A stretch of DNA of 64,000 bases, from positions 1,553,001 to 1,617,000 of the forward strand of contig NZ_JBAWKJ010000001.1 in assembly GCF_037095755.1 (NCBI RefSeq), given 5' to 3'. Position numbers and translations under genes: made by a program. The notes below the pieces were generated by a model, which did no database searches, was not told the DNA's origin, and was given only the letters and a program-made list of their open reading frames with translations. Shown piece by piece: positions 53,537 through 63,111 of this stretch. Every line of letters starts with the position of its first letter. The first letter of the stretch is position 1. The DNA is from Sphingopyxis sp. CCNWLW2 (lineage in GTDB: Bacteria; Pseudomonadota; Alphaproteobacteria; Sphingomonadales; Sphingomonadaceae).

Positions 53537-53640
53537 AGCGCGCCATCGGCAATCATGTTGCGCCGCAGCACCCATTCTGTTAGGGGCGCGGCGTTTCGCG
53601 GCGCTCCGGGCGCTGCCCCCTTCCAATAAGGCCCTTCCGC

Positions 53641-55473
53641 ATGTCTTTGCGCAATATCGCCATCATCGCGCACGTCGATCATGGCAAGACCACCCTCGTC
53701 GACCAGCTGTTCCGCCAGTCGGGCACGTTCCGCGACAACCAGCGCGTCGAAGAGCGCGCGATGGATTCGAACGATCTGGAAAAGGAACGCGGGATCACCA
53801 TCCTGGCGAAATGCACCTCGGTCGAGTGGGGCGAAGGCGCCGACCTGACGCGCATCAACATCGTCGACACCCCGGGCCACGCCGACTTCGGCGGTGAGGT
53901 CGAGCGCATCCTCAGCATGGTCGACGGCGTCATCCTGCTCGTCGACGCCGCCGAAGGCCCGATGCCGCAGACCAAGTTCGTGACCGGCAAGGCGCTCGCG
54001 CTCGGCCTCAAGCCGATCGTCGTCGTCAACAAGATCGACCGCAGCGACGCGCGCGCCGCCGAAGTGCTCGACGAGGTGTTCGAACTGTTCCTGACGCTCG
54101 AAGCCAATGACGAACAGCTCGACTTCCCGATCCTCTACGCCTCGGGCCGCGGCGGTTTCGCCTCGGACAGCCCCGACGCGCGCGAAGGCACGCTCGAGCC
54201 GCTGTTCAAGACGATCGTGTCGCACGTCCCGACCCCGGGCCTGCCCGAAGACGCGCCCTTCACCTTCCTCGCCACCCTGCTCGACCGCGACAATTTCATC
54301 GGCCGCATCCTGACCGGCCGCGTCCAGTCGGGCACGGTTAAGGTCAACCAGCCGATCCACGCGATCGACATGGACGGCAAGGTCATCGAAACCGGCCGTG
54401 CGTCGAAGCTGCTCGCGTTCCGCGGGCTCGACCGCGTTCCCGTCGAGGAAGCGCGCGCGGGCGACATCGTCGCGATCGCGGGCCTCGCGCAGGCGACCGT
54501 CGCGAACACCATCGCCGACACCAGCGTCAGCACCCCGATCGCCGCGCAGCCGATCGATCCGCCGACGCTGTCGATGCGCTTTGCCGTGAACGATTCGCCG
54601 ATGGCGGGCCGAGAGGGCAGCAAGGTGACGAGCCGCATGATCCGCGACCGCCTGTTCCGCGAAGCCGAAACCAATGTCGCGATCCGCATCACCGAAAGCG
54701 CCGACAAGGACAGCTTCGAAGTCGCGGGCCGCGGCGAGCTTCAGCTCGGCGTGCTCATCGAAACGATGCGCCGCGAAGGCTTCGAGCTCGGCATCAGCCG
54801 TCCGAAGGTCCTCTATGGCGAGGACGAGGCCGGCAAGCGCACCGAACCTTATGAAACCGTCGTGATCGACGTCGATGACGAACATTCGGGCACGGTTGTC
54901 GAGAAGATGCAGGTCCGCAAGGCCGACCTCACCGACATGCGCCCGTCGGGTGGCGGCAAGACGCGGATCACCTTCTCGGGTCCCTCGCGCGGCCTGATCG
55001 GCTATCATGGCGAATTCCTGTCCGACACGCGCGGCACCGGGATTATGAACCGTCTGTTCGAGAAGTACGGCCCGTACAAGGGCGTGATCGAGGGCCGCAA
55101 GAATGGCGTCCTGATCTCGAACGGCAATGGCGAAGCCGTCGCCTATGCCTTGGGCCCGCTCGAAGAGCGCGGTATCCTCTTCGTCTCGCCCGGCGAGGCG
55201 CTGTATGAGGGCATGATCATCGGCGAAAATGCGAAGCCCGACGACCTCGAGGTCAACCCGATGAAGTCGAAGCAGCTCACCAACTTCCGTTCGACGGGCA
55301 AGGACGACGCGATCCGCCTGACCCCGCCGAAGCGCATGACGCTCGAACAGGCGATCGCCTATATCGACGATGACGAGATGGTCGAAGTGACCCCGAAGAA
55401 TATCCGCATCCGCAAGACGCTGCTCGACCCGCATGAGCGCAAGAAAGCATCGCGCAAGAAAGAAGCGGCGTAA
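53641..55473 (+). CDS. typA: Ribosome-associated translational GTPase TypA/BipA
   Basis: A 610-aa translation-factor-like GTPase. G1 is AHVDHGKTT (10-18), the G2/G3 region DTPGHADFGGEVERIL and G4 NKIDRSDARAAEV. The elongation-factor-like domains II and V follow, with the BipA-typical GVIEGRKNGVLISNGNGEAVAYAL and the Lys-rich tail KKASRKKEAA. BipA acts on the 50S subunit during assembly and in cold or stress responses. It is monocistronic. Confidence 0.97.
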   Translation: MSLRNIAIIAHVDHGKTTLVDQLFRQSGTFRDNQRVEERAMDSNDLEKERGITILAKCTSVEWGEGADLTRINIVDTPGHADFGGEVERILSMVDGVILLVDAAEGPMPQTKFVTGKALALGLKPIVVVNKIDRSDARAAEVLDEVFELFLTLEANDEQLDFPILYASGRGGFASDSPDAREGTLEPLFKTIVSHVPTPGLPEDAPFTFLATLLDRDNFIGRILTGRVQSGTVKVNQPIHAIDMDGKVIETGRASKLLAFRGLDRVPVEEARAGDIVAIAGLAQATVANTIADTSVSTPIAAQPIDPPTLSMRFAVNDSPMAGREGSKVTSRMIRDRLFREAETNVAIRITESADKDSFEVAGRGELQLGVLIETMRREGFELGISRPKVLYGEDEAGKRTEPYETVVIDVDDEHSGTVVEKMQVRKADLTDMRPSGGGKTRITFSGPSRGLIGYHGEFLSDTRGTGIMNRLFEKYGPYKGVIEGRKNGVLISNGNGEAVAYALGPLEERGILFVSPGEALYEGMIIGENAKPDDLEVNPMKSKQLTNFRSTGKDDAIRLTPPKRMTLEQAIAYIDDDEMVEVTPKNIRIRKTLLDPHERKKASRKKEAA

Positions 55474-55589
55474 TTACAGTATCGGCGGTAGCGCTGCGTT
55501 TTTTGTGAACGCGGCGTTACCGGCGGTTCAATTCTTTTTTCACGCGACAAGCATAGCATCCGACTCTCCTGCACAGAGGAGAGATGGCG

Positions 55590-56093
55590 ATGACGATGCG
55601 CGTGGAAATCGAACGGCTCAGGAACGAGCATCGCCGACTGCTCTCGCTCGCCGGTCATTTGGGACGCCATGTCGCGGGGGCATTCCCGCACGATGCGAAA
55701 GCGCGCGAGGATTTCAACGCGGTGCGCACGCGGTTCCGCACCGAGCTGATCGCGCATCTGAAGCGCGAAGACTGGGTGCTCTATCCCTCGCTTCTTGCCA
55801 GCGGTGACCGCCAGCTGACCGACACCGCGCAGAATTACGTCGACGAAATGGGGCATATTTCGGAGGCGTTCACCGATTATAGCCGCCAATGGCTGCCCGA
55901 CGCGATCGCGGCGGACTGGGCGGGCTATTGCGCCGCGACCAAGGGGATACTCGAAGCGCTTGCCGCGCGCATCGAGCGCGAGGACGCAGGGCTGTATCCG
56001 CTGGCGCTGACCGTTGAGGCGGTCAATGCTCAGGGCGGGCGTCCCGGCAGCAGCCCCGATACGGGCGCGGCGGCGCAGCCGTCCGCCTTCTGA
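55590..56093 (+). CDS. Hemerythrin HHE domain protein
   Basis: A 167-aa helical protein. The start at 55590 has AGGAG eight bases upstream; 55584 would be two bases from it. The iron ligands of the HHE domain fit H13 in RNEHRRLL, a histidine in IAHLKRED (about 59), and a later HISEAF (about 90). Such domains bind a di-iron centre and may sense oxygen or nitric oxide or protect Fe-S clusters. No signal peptide, so it is cytoplasmic. Confidence 0.75.
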   Translation: MTMRVEIERLRNEHRRLLSLAGHLGRHVAGAFPHDAKAREDFNAVRTRFRTELIAHLKREDWVLYPSLLASGDRQLTDTAQNYVDEMGHISEAFTDYSRQWLPDAIAADWAGYCAATKGILEALAARIEREDAGLYPLALTVEAVNAQGGRPGSSPDTGAAAQPSAF

Positions 56094-56247
56094 CCGCCGT
56101 CGGACGGGCAACAACGGCTTGAATTGACGTCCGGCGAAGCGCATGAGGGCGGGGCGCCAGCGGCGGGGAGTCGTCCGCCGCTCCGGTTCGATGCACGTCA
56201 GTCCTCCGCATCGGGTGGCGCATTTCCATCCTGTGGGAGTCCAAGCG

Positions 56248-56793
56248 TTGGGACGGTTGATCCTGTTCAACAAGCCGTACGGCGTGCTCAGCCAGTTCAC
56301 CGATCGCGGCACGCCCGAGGCGCGCGCGACGCTGTCCGACTATATCGACGTGCCCGGCGTCTATCCGGCCGGGCGGCTCGACCGCGATAGCGAAGGCCTG
56401 CTGATCCTGACCGACGACGGCGCGCTGCAGGCGCGCATTTCGTCGCCGAAGCACAAGACGCCCAAAACCTATCTGGCGCAGGTCGAGGGCGAGCCCGACG
56501 CGGCGAGCCTCGATCAGCTGCGTGCCGGAGTCGAACTGAACGATGGCATGACGCGCCCCGCGACCGTCCGCCGCATCGACCCGCCCCTGCTGTGGGACCG
56601 CGACCCGCCCGTGCGATACCGCAAGAGCGTTCCCGACAGCTGGATCGAACTGACGATCACCGAAGGCCGCAACCGCCAGGTTCGCCGCATGACCGCCGCG
56701 GTCGGCTATCCGACGCTGCGGCTGGTGCGCTGGCGGATCGGGGGGTGGGAGCTTGGCGCGCTGGCGCCGGGGGAATGGCGCGAGGTCGGGTGA
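56248..56793 (+). CDS. rRNA pseudouridine synthase (RsuA/RluE family)
   Basis: A 181-aa synthase from TTG at 56248, which has GGGAG nine bases upstream and gives [17 protein letters not shown]. An ATG at 56191 would add a non-conserved lead. The catalytic Asp is in [18 protein letters not shown]-terminal [25 protein letters not shown] is family-typical. It lacks an S4 domain, so it resembles RluE, which modifies 23S rRNA U2457. The target residue is inferred from family only. Confidence 0.88.
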   Translation: MGRLILFNKPYGVLSQFTDRGTPEARATLSDYIDVPGVYPAGRLDRDSEGLLILTDDGALQARISSPKHKTPKTYLAQVEGEPDAASLDQLRAGVELNDGMTRPATVRRIDPPLLWDRDPPVRYRKSVPDSWIELTITEGRNRQVRRMTAAVGYPTLRLVRWRIGGWELGALAPGEWREVG

Positions 56794-56911
56794 AAGGTCC
56801 GCGCGCAATTTCGTGGTCGAACGGCGCCGCCCTTGTCAAAGGCCTGGTGCCCCACTATCCGTCGCGAACCTGGCCCCAGGCGCCCCGACCAGCCGACGCC
56901 GCCACCAAAGA

Positions 56912-57679
56912 TTGCTTCAGCTGAGCCCTGTTCCAGCCACTCCCTATGTCGAACAGCTCAGCATCGGGGCGGGGCGCCGCACGCTTGCCATCAGCCTGGC
57001 GGTTCTGATCCCCGCGCTCCTGCTGCTCCTGCTGCTCTCCTTTGGCTTTGAAGCGGAGCCCGACTATCGCGAGACGCGTGTCAGCGTGGTGAGCCTCGAG
57101 GCCAGCCAGATTTCAGCGGAAGCGCCGAAACCGAGCAGCGCGAAGCGCGAGCAGGCCGAAGAGCCGCCCGTGCCGCCGCGGCCGGTAGCCGAAGAAGTGC
57201 TGCCCCCGCGACCCGTGGAGCCGAAGGTCCCGCCGATCATAACGAAGCCGACCGAACAGCCGCCCGCGCCGGCGCTTCCGCCGACGCCGGTTCGTCCGCC
57301 GAGCGGGAAGGTTTATGGGCCGCCCAACACCGGCGGCGGCTCCTCCGCCTCGCGCGACACCGAGCGGGTGGGGACGGCTCCCAATGGCGAGCCGCTCTAT
57401 GCGGCGGCCTGGTATCGCGAGCCGAGAGACGATGAGCTTCGCGGCTATTTGTCGACCGCCAGCGGGCCCGGATGGGGGCTGATCGCTTGCCGCACTGCGC
57501 CCGATTATCGCGTCGAGGATTGCGTCGGGCTCGACGAATATCCGAACGGATCGCAGATCAATCGCGCGGTGCTCGCCGCGGCGTGGGCGTTCCAGGTGCG
57601 GCCCCCGCGCCTTGGCGGACGGCCGCTGGTGGGCGCCTGGGTCCGGATCCGGATCGATTACGGGGTCAGGCGGCGTTAG
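56912..57679 (+). CDS. TonB-like energy transducer protein
   Basis: About 255 aa. It has an N-terminal cytoplasmic tip, one transmembrane helix (LAISLAVLIPALLLLLLLSFGF), a Pro/Glu-rich linker (EEPPVPPRPVAEEVLPPRPVEPKVPP) and a C-terminal domain (NRAVLAAAWAFQVRPPRLGGRPLVGAWVRIRIDYG) like the TonB C-terminal beta-alpha unit. The start is uncertain: TTG at 56912 or GTG at 56813, both with weak sites. ExbB and ExbD are not adjacent. Four TBDTs in this window could be its clients. Confidence 0.72.
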   Translation: MLQLSPVPATPYVEQLSIGAGRRTLAISLAVLIPALLLLLLLSFGFEAEPDYRETRVSVVSLEASQISAEAPKPSSAKREQAEEPPVPPRPVAEEVLPPRPVEPKVPPIITKPTEQPPAPALPPTPVRPPSGKVYGPPNTGGGSSASRDTERVGTAPNGEPLYAAAWYREPRDDELRGYLSTASGPGWGLIACRTAPDYRVEDCVGLDEYPNGSQINRAVLAAAWAFQVRPPRLGGRPLVGAWVRIRIDYGVRRR

Positions 57680-57775
57680 GGGCGGGAAGCTGTCAATGGC
57701 GGCGCGGGCGGCAATCCGTGGCCATTCTTCGGCCGTATTTCAGGGCGAGGATCGGGTTTCAGGGAGGGGCATCCA

Positions 57776-58273
57776 ATGACCATGAAATCCATCGCCGCAT
57801 CGCTTGCGCTGCTGTCCTGCTGCGCGTCGCCGCTCCACGCCCAGACGATCGAGGGCAGCGTTCCTCTGAACGGCGCCGGTCCGGTCGCGACGGGGGGCTT
57901 TGTCGGCGCGCGCCTGCGCATCCCGCTCGGCGGAACGAAAAGCGACGAGGCACGGAAGCTTCGCGTCGGCTTGACCATGGCGCCGATGCAGCGGAGCGAC
58001 GGGGCGGGGCTGAAGGGCCCCGCGTGGCGCATTGGCGAGGGGCTCGAATTCGGCTTTTCGGGCGATGAGCGATCGCCGCATCTCTCGCTCGCCGGGCAGC
58101 GGCTGACACCGGCGCACTATGCGCCCGGCCGGTCGACGCCGGCGAAGGGGCGCAGCAACATGTCCGACGCGGGGACCGTGGCGGTCGTCGTCGGCGGTCT
58201 CGCCCTCCTCGCGGGGGTCGGGCTGCTCGTCGCCCTCGATGCGTCGGACGACCCTGACCGCTGCTGCGAATAA
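57776..58273 (+). CDS. Hypothetical exported protein with C-terminal helix
   Basis: A 165-aa protein with signal peptide (MTMKSIAASLALLSCCASPLHAQ), a beta-rich middle (GGFVGARLRIPLGG; GEGLEFGFSGDERSPHLSLAGQ) and a hydrophobic C-terminal helix (TVAVVVGGLALLAGVGLLVAL) followed by a short acidic tail ending CCE. GGAGGGG precedes the ATG. No function known. Confidence 0.7.
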   Translation: MTMKSIAASLALLSCCASPLHAQTIEGSVPLNGAGPVATGGFVGARLRIPLGGTKSDEARKLRVGLTMAPMQRSDGAGLKGPAWRIGEGLEFGFSGDERSPHLSLAGQRLTPAHYAPGRSTPAKGRSNMSDAGTVAVVVGGLALLAGVGLLVALDASDDPDRCCE

Positions 58274-58412
58274 TCGCGGCGGCCGGACTGTGACGGCTCC
58301 GGTCAGGCCGGGCGCCGATCGATTCGGCTTTTCCGACAAATCGGGCGGATAGCGCGGAGGTGCGCCATCCGCCCGGCTGTCCCGGCCGCCGGGATAGCGG
58401 CAGGGGGAGGGG

Positions 58413-59186
58413 TCACTTGGTCGTGTAGCCGCCGTTGACGAGGATCGTCTGGCCGGTCATCCACCAGCCGTCCGATACCAGCATACGGATCCACGGCACG
58501 ATATCCTGAATGTCGGTGAGCCCGGTCTTCGTGAAGGCAGAGAGCGCCGCGGCGGACTTGTGATAGGCCTGCGCATCCGCGCCCTCGGCGGGGTAGAAGA
58601 AGGGGGTGTCCATCGGACCGGGGCCGATCGCGGTCACCGAAATGCCGCGTGTCCCGAACTCTTTCGATGCGGCGCGGGTGAAATGTTCAACCGGCGCCTT
58701 GGTCCCCGCATAGGCGGCGTAGAAGGGCGTGTAGGCGCCGAGCAAAGATGTAACGAGCGTGCAGATTTTGCCATTGTCGTTCACATGTTTGCCCGCCTCC
58801 TTCAGGAAGAAGAAGGCGGTCTTCGAATTGACCGCCGTCATCTCGTCATATTCGCCTTCGCTGATCTCGGTGAAGGGCTTTTTCAGCACCTTGCCGACAG
58901 TGTTGATCGCGATGTCGGGGCGGCCGATCGCGGCGATCGTGTCGGCGAAAAGCTTTTCCATCGCAGCGGCGGACGTGAGGTCGGCCTGAAAGGCGACCGC
59001 CTCGGCCCCGGTGGCGCGGATCGCGGCGAGCGTTGCCTCGGTCTCGGCGGCCGAGGCGCCGCTGTTGTAATGCACCGCGATCGCCCTCGCGCCCTGCGCG
59101 GCGAGGTCGCGTGCGATGAGGCCGCCGAGATTCTTGCCGCCGCCCGCGATGAGGACGGTTTTACCCTGGATGCTGTGATCGGCCAT
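58413..59186 (-). CDS. Short-chain dehydrogenase/reductase (SDR)
   Basis: A 257-aa NAD(P)-dependent oxidoreductase. The cofactor motif is VLIAGGGKNLGGLIARDL, which deviates from the usual TGxxxGxG (here AGGGKNLGG). The structural motif is AINTVGKV instead of NNAG. The catalytic triad looks like S144/Y157/K161-type in VTSLLGAYTPFYAAYAGTKAPVEHF. The C terminus TGQTILVNGGYTTK is typical. Divergent from the AraC-type regulator. Confidence 0.88.
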   Translation of the reverse strand: MADHSIQGKTVLIAGGGKNLGGLIARDLAAQGARAIAVHYNSGASAAETEATLAAIRATGAEAVAFQADLTSAAAMEKLFADTIAAIGRPDIAINTVGKVLKKPFTEISEGEYDEMTAVNSKTAFFFLKEAGKHVNDNGKICTLVTSLLGAYTPFYAAYAGTKAPVEHFTRAASKEFGTRGISVTAIGPGPMDTPFFYPAEGADAQAYHKSAAALSAFTKTGLTDIQDIVPWIRMLVSDGWWMTGQTILVNGGYTTK

Positions 59187-59219
59187 TTTGGTCTCCTTGG
59201 TCGTTGATTATCCAAGGCT

Positions 59220-59271
59220 AAGGCGCTTTCGCCTTGTCCGCTTTCAAATTCCGGCACAATATTCGAATATT
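59220..59271. promoter_or_regulatory. Divergent SDR/AraC control region with palindrome
   Basis: AATATTCGAATATT (59258-59271) is a perfect 14-bp palindrome in a local AT-rich patch. Next to it a hairpin, AAGGCG/CGCCTT (59220-59235), lies nearer the SDR gene. The region sits between divergent starts (59186 and 59309), so it probably carries both promoters. AraC proteins usually bind direct repeats, so another regulator or autoregulation by the palindrome is possible. Confidence 0.5.
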
Positions 59272-59308
59272 ATCTTCGGCGAGTCGTGGGGGCTCGCAAG
59301 GTGGGTGA

Positions 59309-60169
59309 TTGACCGAAGCCGCAACCGTCTGGGATGGTATCAGGCCGCGATCGGGGCGCGACGTCGTCGCGCGGTATCAGGCGCAGATCGGTCGGCTCGC
59401 TGTTCTTGCCGCAACCGAAAATCTGGAGCAGCCCACCGACTGGGCGTTCGAGGAAGATCATCATATCGTCGTCGTCCACCTGGGCGGCCGGCTCGACCAG
59501 ATGGAGTGCGAGTTTTCGGTCGGGCCCTCGGGTCCGGTGCTGCCGTCGCGCGGCGATCTGTGGGTGATTCCGGCGGCGTGCCGCTATGCCGCGCTTGCGC
59601 AAGGCGAGCGGGCGGAGTTCGTCGAACTGCGCGTGCCGATCGCATTGCTCGCCGATGCGCCGCTCGCCGCGCGGGTCCGCCATCGCGACGATGTCCTCTT
59701 TGATGGGGCGGCGCGGCTGTTCGAATTGATGCACAACGCCGACGACGATCTGGCACGAATGGCGGCGCATGAGGTTGGCGATGCGCTCGAGCAACATCTG
59801 CGTCGGTTCTATGGCTATCGCGAGCGGGTGCCGGGGCATCGTGCCCTGTCGGCGTCGGATCGCAACCGCCTCGTCGATGCGATCCGCGGGCAGCTCGATG
59901 CGGAGCATAGCCTTGCCGGACTGGCGTCGTTGGTCGGCTTCGACGTTCGCCGCTTCACCGAAGCGTTCCAGCAGGCTTTCGGCCTGTCCCCTTGGCAATA
60001 TGTGATGCGTGCGCGGCTCGACGAGGCGGCGCGCCGCCTGTGGTATGGCGAGGAGCCGGTGACCGAGGTGGCGTTGGCGACGGGCTTTGCGTCACCCAGC
60101 CATTTTGCGACGGCCTTTGTGCGGCGGTTCGGGGTGCCGCCGACGCGCTATCGCGCGGCTGCGCAATAG
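59309..60169 (+). CDS. AraC family transcriptional regulator
   Basis: A 286-aa regulator from TTG at 59309, which has AAGGTGG a few bases upstream. The C-terminal double HTH is SLAGLASLVGFDVRRFTEAFQQAFGLSPWQYVMRARL and PVTEVALATGFASPSHFATAFVRRFGVPPTRYR. The N-terminal part is a ligand-binding cupin-like domain. It is divergent from the SDR gene, its probable target. No effector can be read from the sequence. Confidence 0.9.
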   Translation: MTEAATVWDGIRPRSGRDVVARYQAQIGRLAVLAATENLEQPTDWAFEEDHHIVVVHLGGRLDQMECEFSVGPSGPVLPSRGDLWVIPAACRYAALAQGERAEFVELRVPIALLADAPLAARVRHRDDVLFDGAARLFELMHNADDDLARMAAHEVGDALEQHLRRFYGYRERVPGHRALSASDRNRLVDAIRGQLDAEHSLAGLASLVGFDVRRFTEAFQQAFGLSPWQYVMRARLDEAARRLWYGEEPVTEVALATGFASPSHFATAFVRRFGVPPTRYRAAAQ

Positions 60170-60180
60170 CAGTCCGAACC

Positions 60181-60209
60181 GGCACCCGGCGCTGCGTGCG
60201 CCGGGTGCC
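60181..60209. terminator. Bidirectional stem-loop between the AraC and TBDT genes
   Basis: GGCACCCGGCGC and GCGCCGGGTGCC form a perfect 12-bp stem with a TGCGT loop. It lies 12 bp past the AraC stop and 14 bp past the TBDT stop in a convergent layout. There is no U-run on either side, so the termination would be Rho-aided or pausing-based. Confidence 0.55.
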
Positions 60210-60222
60210 GGTTGCGGGGGGA

Positions 60223-62898
60223 TCAGAACTTCAGGCGTGCGCCGACATAGAATTGGCGGCCATTGTCATAGATCGCGCGCGGGCGGTCGCGGGTGCCCGA
60301 ATATTGCTCGATCTTCTGGTTGGTCAGGTTGATCGCGTCGGCGGTGAGCGCGATATTGTCGGTGATGTTGACGCTGACCGACGCGTCGAGCGACGACAGC
60401 GCGGCTTGGTTGAGCGGTGCCGCGCGGTCGATATCGATGAAGAATTTCGACCGGTAGTTATACGACAGCCGCGCGCTGACGAGGTCGTTCTCGAAATAGC
60501 CCGACAGGTTGAGCGAGTGTTTCGAGTTGCCCGGGATCGGATCGCCATTGTTCGCCTTGGCGTCCGAATAGGTGTAGTTCACCACCGCACCGAAGCCGCC
60601 CCAGATCGGGCGCGACACCTGGAATTCAAAGCCCTGGTTGCGACCGCCGTCGCCGTTGCTGCGGCGGTTGATCTGATAGGGGCAGTTGAACAGGTTCGGA
60701 TTGCCGCCGCCCGCCGCGACGCAGCCCGCGGGCTGCGACCCCGGCACGAAGACGCTCGGCAGGATTTCGGTCGAGGTCGTGTTGACGATGTACGACTGGA
60801 TATCCTTGTAGAAGGCGGCGAGCGCGACGATCGTCTCGCGGTCGGGATACCATTCGATCGACAGGTCATACTGGTTGGCGCGGTACGGATCGAGGTTCGG
60901 ATCGCCGCCGCGGCCGGTCAGCAAGGTGCCGTTGAGATCGACCCCGGGGGTGATGTCGACGAAGTCGGGGCGCGTCACCGTCTTGCCCGCGGCGAAGCGC
61001 AGCACGACCTGAGGCGACAGGTCGACCGACAGGTTCGCGCTCGGCAGGATGTCGGTGTACGACCGCTTCGCCGTCGACGGGGTAAAGCCGCCGAACGGAT
61101 TGGTGAACTGCGGGTTCGCGCCGCCGATGATGAAGCCGTCCGAGGTCTGCTTCGTCTCGATCACGCGCACGCCGACATTGCCGCGCCAGCCGTCGCCGCC
61201 GAATTTCGCGAGGCCATAGCCGCCCCACGCCTTTTCGTTGATCGAATAGCTGTTGCCGGGGACGAGGAAGCGATCGGTTCCGGGCGCGGTCTGGGCGCCA
61301 TAGATCGCGCGGAGCTTCGCCGGATCGACGCGCCAATAATCCTTCAGCGTGCCGGGCGCCGCGATATTGTCGAGGAAGTCGCCGGGCATCCCGCTGCCGG
61401 TCGCGAAATCGGCCGAGGTGCAGGCGGCAGCGCCGCAGCGCAGGCCCGGGGTGAACACGCCGCCATTGGTCGCGAAGCGTTCGGCGACGCGGTCGTGGTC
61501 GGTATATTTGACCCCGAATTTGAGCGCGGTCATCGGGCCCCATTCGACCTGCTTTTCGACGTCGAGATAGAAATATTTCTCCTCATCGTCGTTCGTCACC
61601 GACTGCATACGCGCAAAGTCGGGGCGGATGCCCGCCGGGTTGAGCGGGTTGGGATTGGAGAAGCTGACTTCGGGACGGCCGCTGCGCAGGTCATAGGCGA
61701 AGGCGCCGGGGCCCGCGAACTCGATGAAATTCTCGTTGCTCGTGTCGCCGTTCGCCTTGGTCCAGCCGGCCTTGAAATGCACCGACAGGCTGTCGGTCGG
61801 GCGGTACGTCAGGTCGAAGTCGGCCGAGACGGTCTTGGCGACCGCCGCCCGGTCGATCGCGTCATAGACGACCCCGAAGCCCTGCGTGCCGCCGGCGCGC
61901 GACGCGACATTGCCCGCAACCGCGACGCCGTCCTGCACCACCGCGTTGCTGATCGTGCCGCCGCCGCCTAGTGCCTGTTCGCCCCATGCGATATAGTTCT
62001 GGTTGAAGTTGTCGGCGTTGAAGCGCGAATAGAGGCCGGTGATGTTGACTTCGAGTTCGTCCGACGGACGGAACTGGATGCCGATATTGGCGCCATAGCG
62101 TTCGCGGTCCTGTTCGAACATCGTCGAACCGATCAGCGTCGGGACCAGCGCGCTCTGCCCGCCGCCGACGGGAAAGGAGCGGTAGCCAAAGATTTCGAGC
62201 CCGTCGCGGCGCGTGCGGCGCTTCTGATAGATGGCGCCGACGAGGACGCCGAAGGTTTCGGCTTCATTCTTCCAGCTGACGAGGCCCGAAAGCTGCGGGT
62301 CGAACTTGCCCGACAGGTCCGAATAGACGCCCTGCACCGAGGCGGAGAGGGTGAGCGGTTCGAGGTCGAGCGGGTTGCGCGTAATGACGTTGATCGTACC
62401 GCCGACCCCGCCTTCCTCGACGTCGGCCTGCGGACTCTTGTAGACTTCGAGGCGGCCGATGATCTCGGCGGGCAGGGTGAGGTAGTTGAAGCTGCGCGTC
62501 GAGGCGACCTGGTCGAGAATGAACCAGTCGGCGGTCGCGACGCTATGGCCGTTGAGCAGGGTCTTGGTGAGGTTCGGTGCGGTGCCGCGCAGCGAGACGC
62601 GCTCGCCTTCGCCGAACTCGCGGTTGACGACGATGCCCGGAACGCGCTGGAGCGCCTCGGCGACATTCTTATCAGGGAATTTGCCGACATCCTCGGCGGT
62701 CACGACGTCGGCGATCACCGACAGGTCACGCTTCGCGTCGATCGCTTCGCGGAGCGAGCCGCGGATGCCGGTGACGACGATTTCACTTTCCGCTGCGTCG
62801 GCGGCGGCCGGGGCAGGGGCTTGGGCGTGGGCCGCGCTAGCGGCAAAAAGCAGCGTACCAATGCTGGCCGAAGCGAGCAGATATCTTGCATTGGTCAT
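60223..62898 (-). CDS. TonB-dependent receptor (long Caulobacter/Xanthomonas-type)
   Basis: An 891-aa TBDT with GGGAG before the ATG. The signal peptide is MTNARYLLASASIGTLLFAASAAHA. A TonB box-like SEIVVTGIRGSLREAIDAKRD and the plug FPDKNVAEALQRVPGIVVNREFGEGERVSLRG, then GRLEVYKSPQADVEEGGVGGTINV, are the typical pattern of long carbohydrate-type TBDTs in Caulobacter, Xanthomonas and sphingomonads. The barrel ends QFYVGARLKF. Ligand is unknown; no glycoside hydrolase or regulator is next to it within the window. Confidence 0.93.
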   Translation of the reverse strand: MTNARYLLASASIGTLLFAASAAHAQAPAPAAADAAESEIVVTGIRGSLREAIDAKRDLSVIADVVTAEDVGKFPDKNVAEALQRVPGIVVNREFGEGERVSLRGTAPNLTKTLLNGHSVATADWFILDQVASTRSFNYLTLPAEIIGRLEVYKSPQADVEEGGVGGTINVITRNPLDLEPLTLSASVQGVYSDLSGKFDPQLSGLVSWKNEAETFGVLVGAIYQKRRTRRDGLEIFGYRSFPVGGGQSALVPTLIGSTMFEQDRERYGANIGIQFRPSDELEVNITGLYSRFNADNFNQNYIAWGEQALGGGGTISNAVVQDGVAVAGNVASRAGGTQGFGVVYDAIDRAAVAKTVSADFDLTYRPTDSLSVHFKAGWTKANGDTSNENFIEFAGPGAFAYDLRSGRPEVSFSNPNPLNPAGIRPDFARMQSVTNDDEEKYFYLDVEKQVEWGPMTALKFGVKYTDHDRVAERFATNGGVFTPGLRCGAAACTSADFATGSGMPGDFLDNIAAPGTLKDYWRVDPAKLRAIYGAQTAPGTDRFLVPGNSYSINEKAWGGYGLAKFGGDGWRGNVGVRVIETKQTSDGFIIGGANPQFTNPFGGFTPSTAKRSYTDILPSANLSVDLSPQVVLRFAAGKTVTRPDFVDITPGVDLNGTLLTGRGGDPNLDPYRANQYDLSIEWYPDRETIVALAAFYKDIQSYIVNTTSTEILPSVFVPGSQPAGCVAAGGGNPNLFNCPYQINRRSNGDGGRNQGFEFQVSRPIWGGFGAVVNYTYSDAKANNGDPIPGNSKHSLNLSGYFENDLVSARLSYNYRSKFFIDIDRAAPLNQAALSSLDASVSVNITDNIALTADAINLTNQKIEQYSGTRDRPRAIYDNGRQFYVGARLKF

Positions 62899-62961
62899 GT
62901 TAAGTCTCCCTCTTTTTGATCTTAGATCAAGTTTTGCTCTAATTTTGAGGGAAATTTATAC

Positions 62962-63047
62962 ATACCAATCTATCCGTCAAGCTGAATTTGACGCAATTTA
63001 TGCCCCGTCCACGCGAAGTGCGCGGAATTTTGGTACTTTATTGGTAT
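62962..63047 (-). promoter_or_regulatory. TTGGTA repeats in the promoter region of the long TBDT gene
   Basis: TTGGTA occurs at 63030-63035 and 63041-63046, 11 bp apart (one helix turn), and in inverted form as ATACCAA at 62962-62968. The 213-bp gap is much more AT-rich than surrounding DNA. This is consistent with operators for a repressor or activator that controls the receptor. No other signal or gene was seen in the gap. Confidence 0.45.
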
Positions 63048-63111
63048 TATTCTGACAGCGCTTAGCGCCCTAACTAATTTCCGGTGCGCGAGTCGCGCTT
63101 GGCCCGATGGG

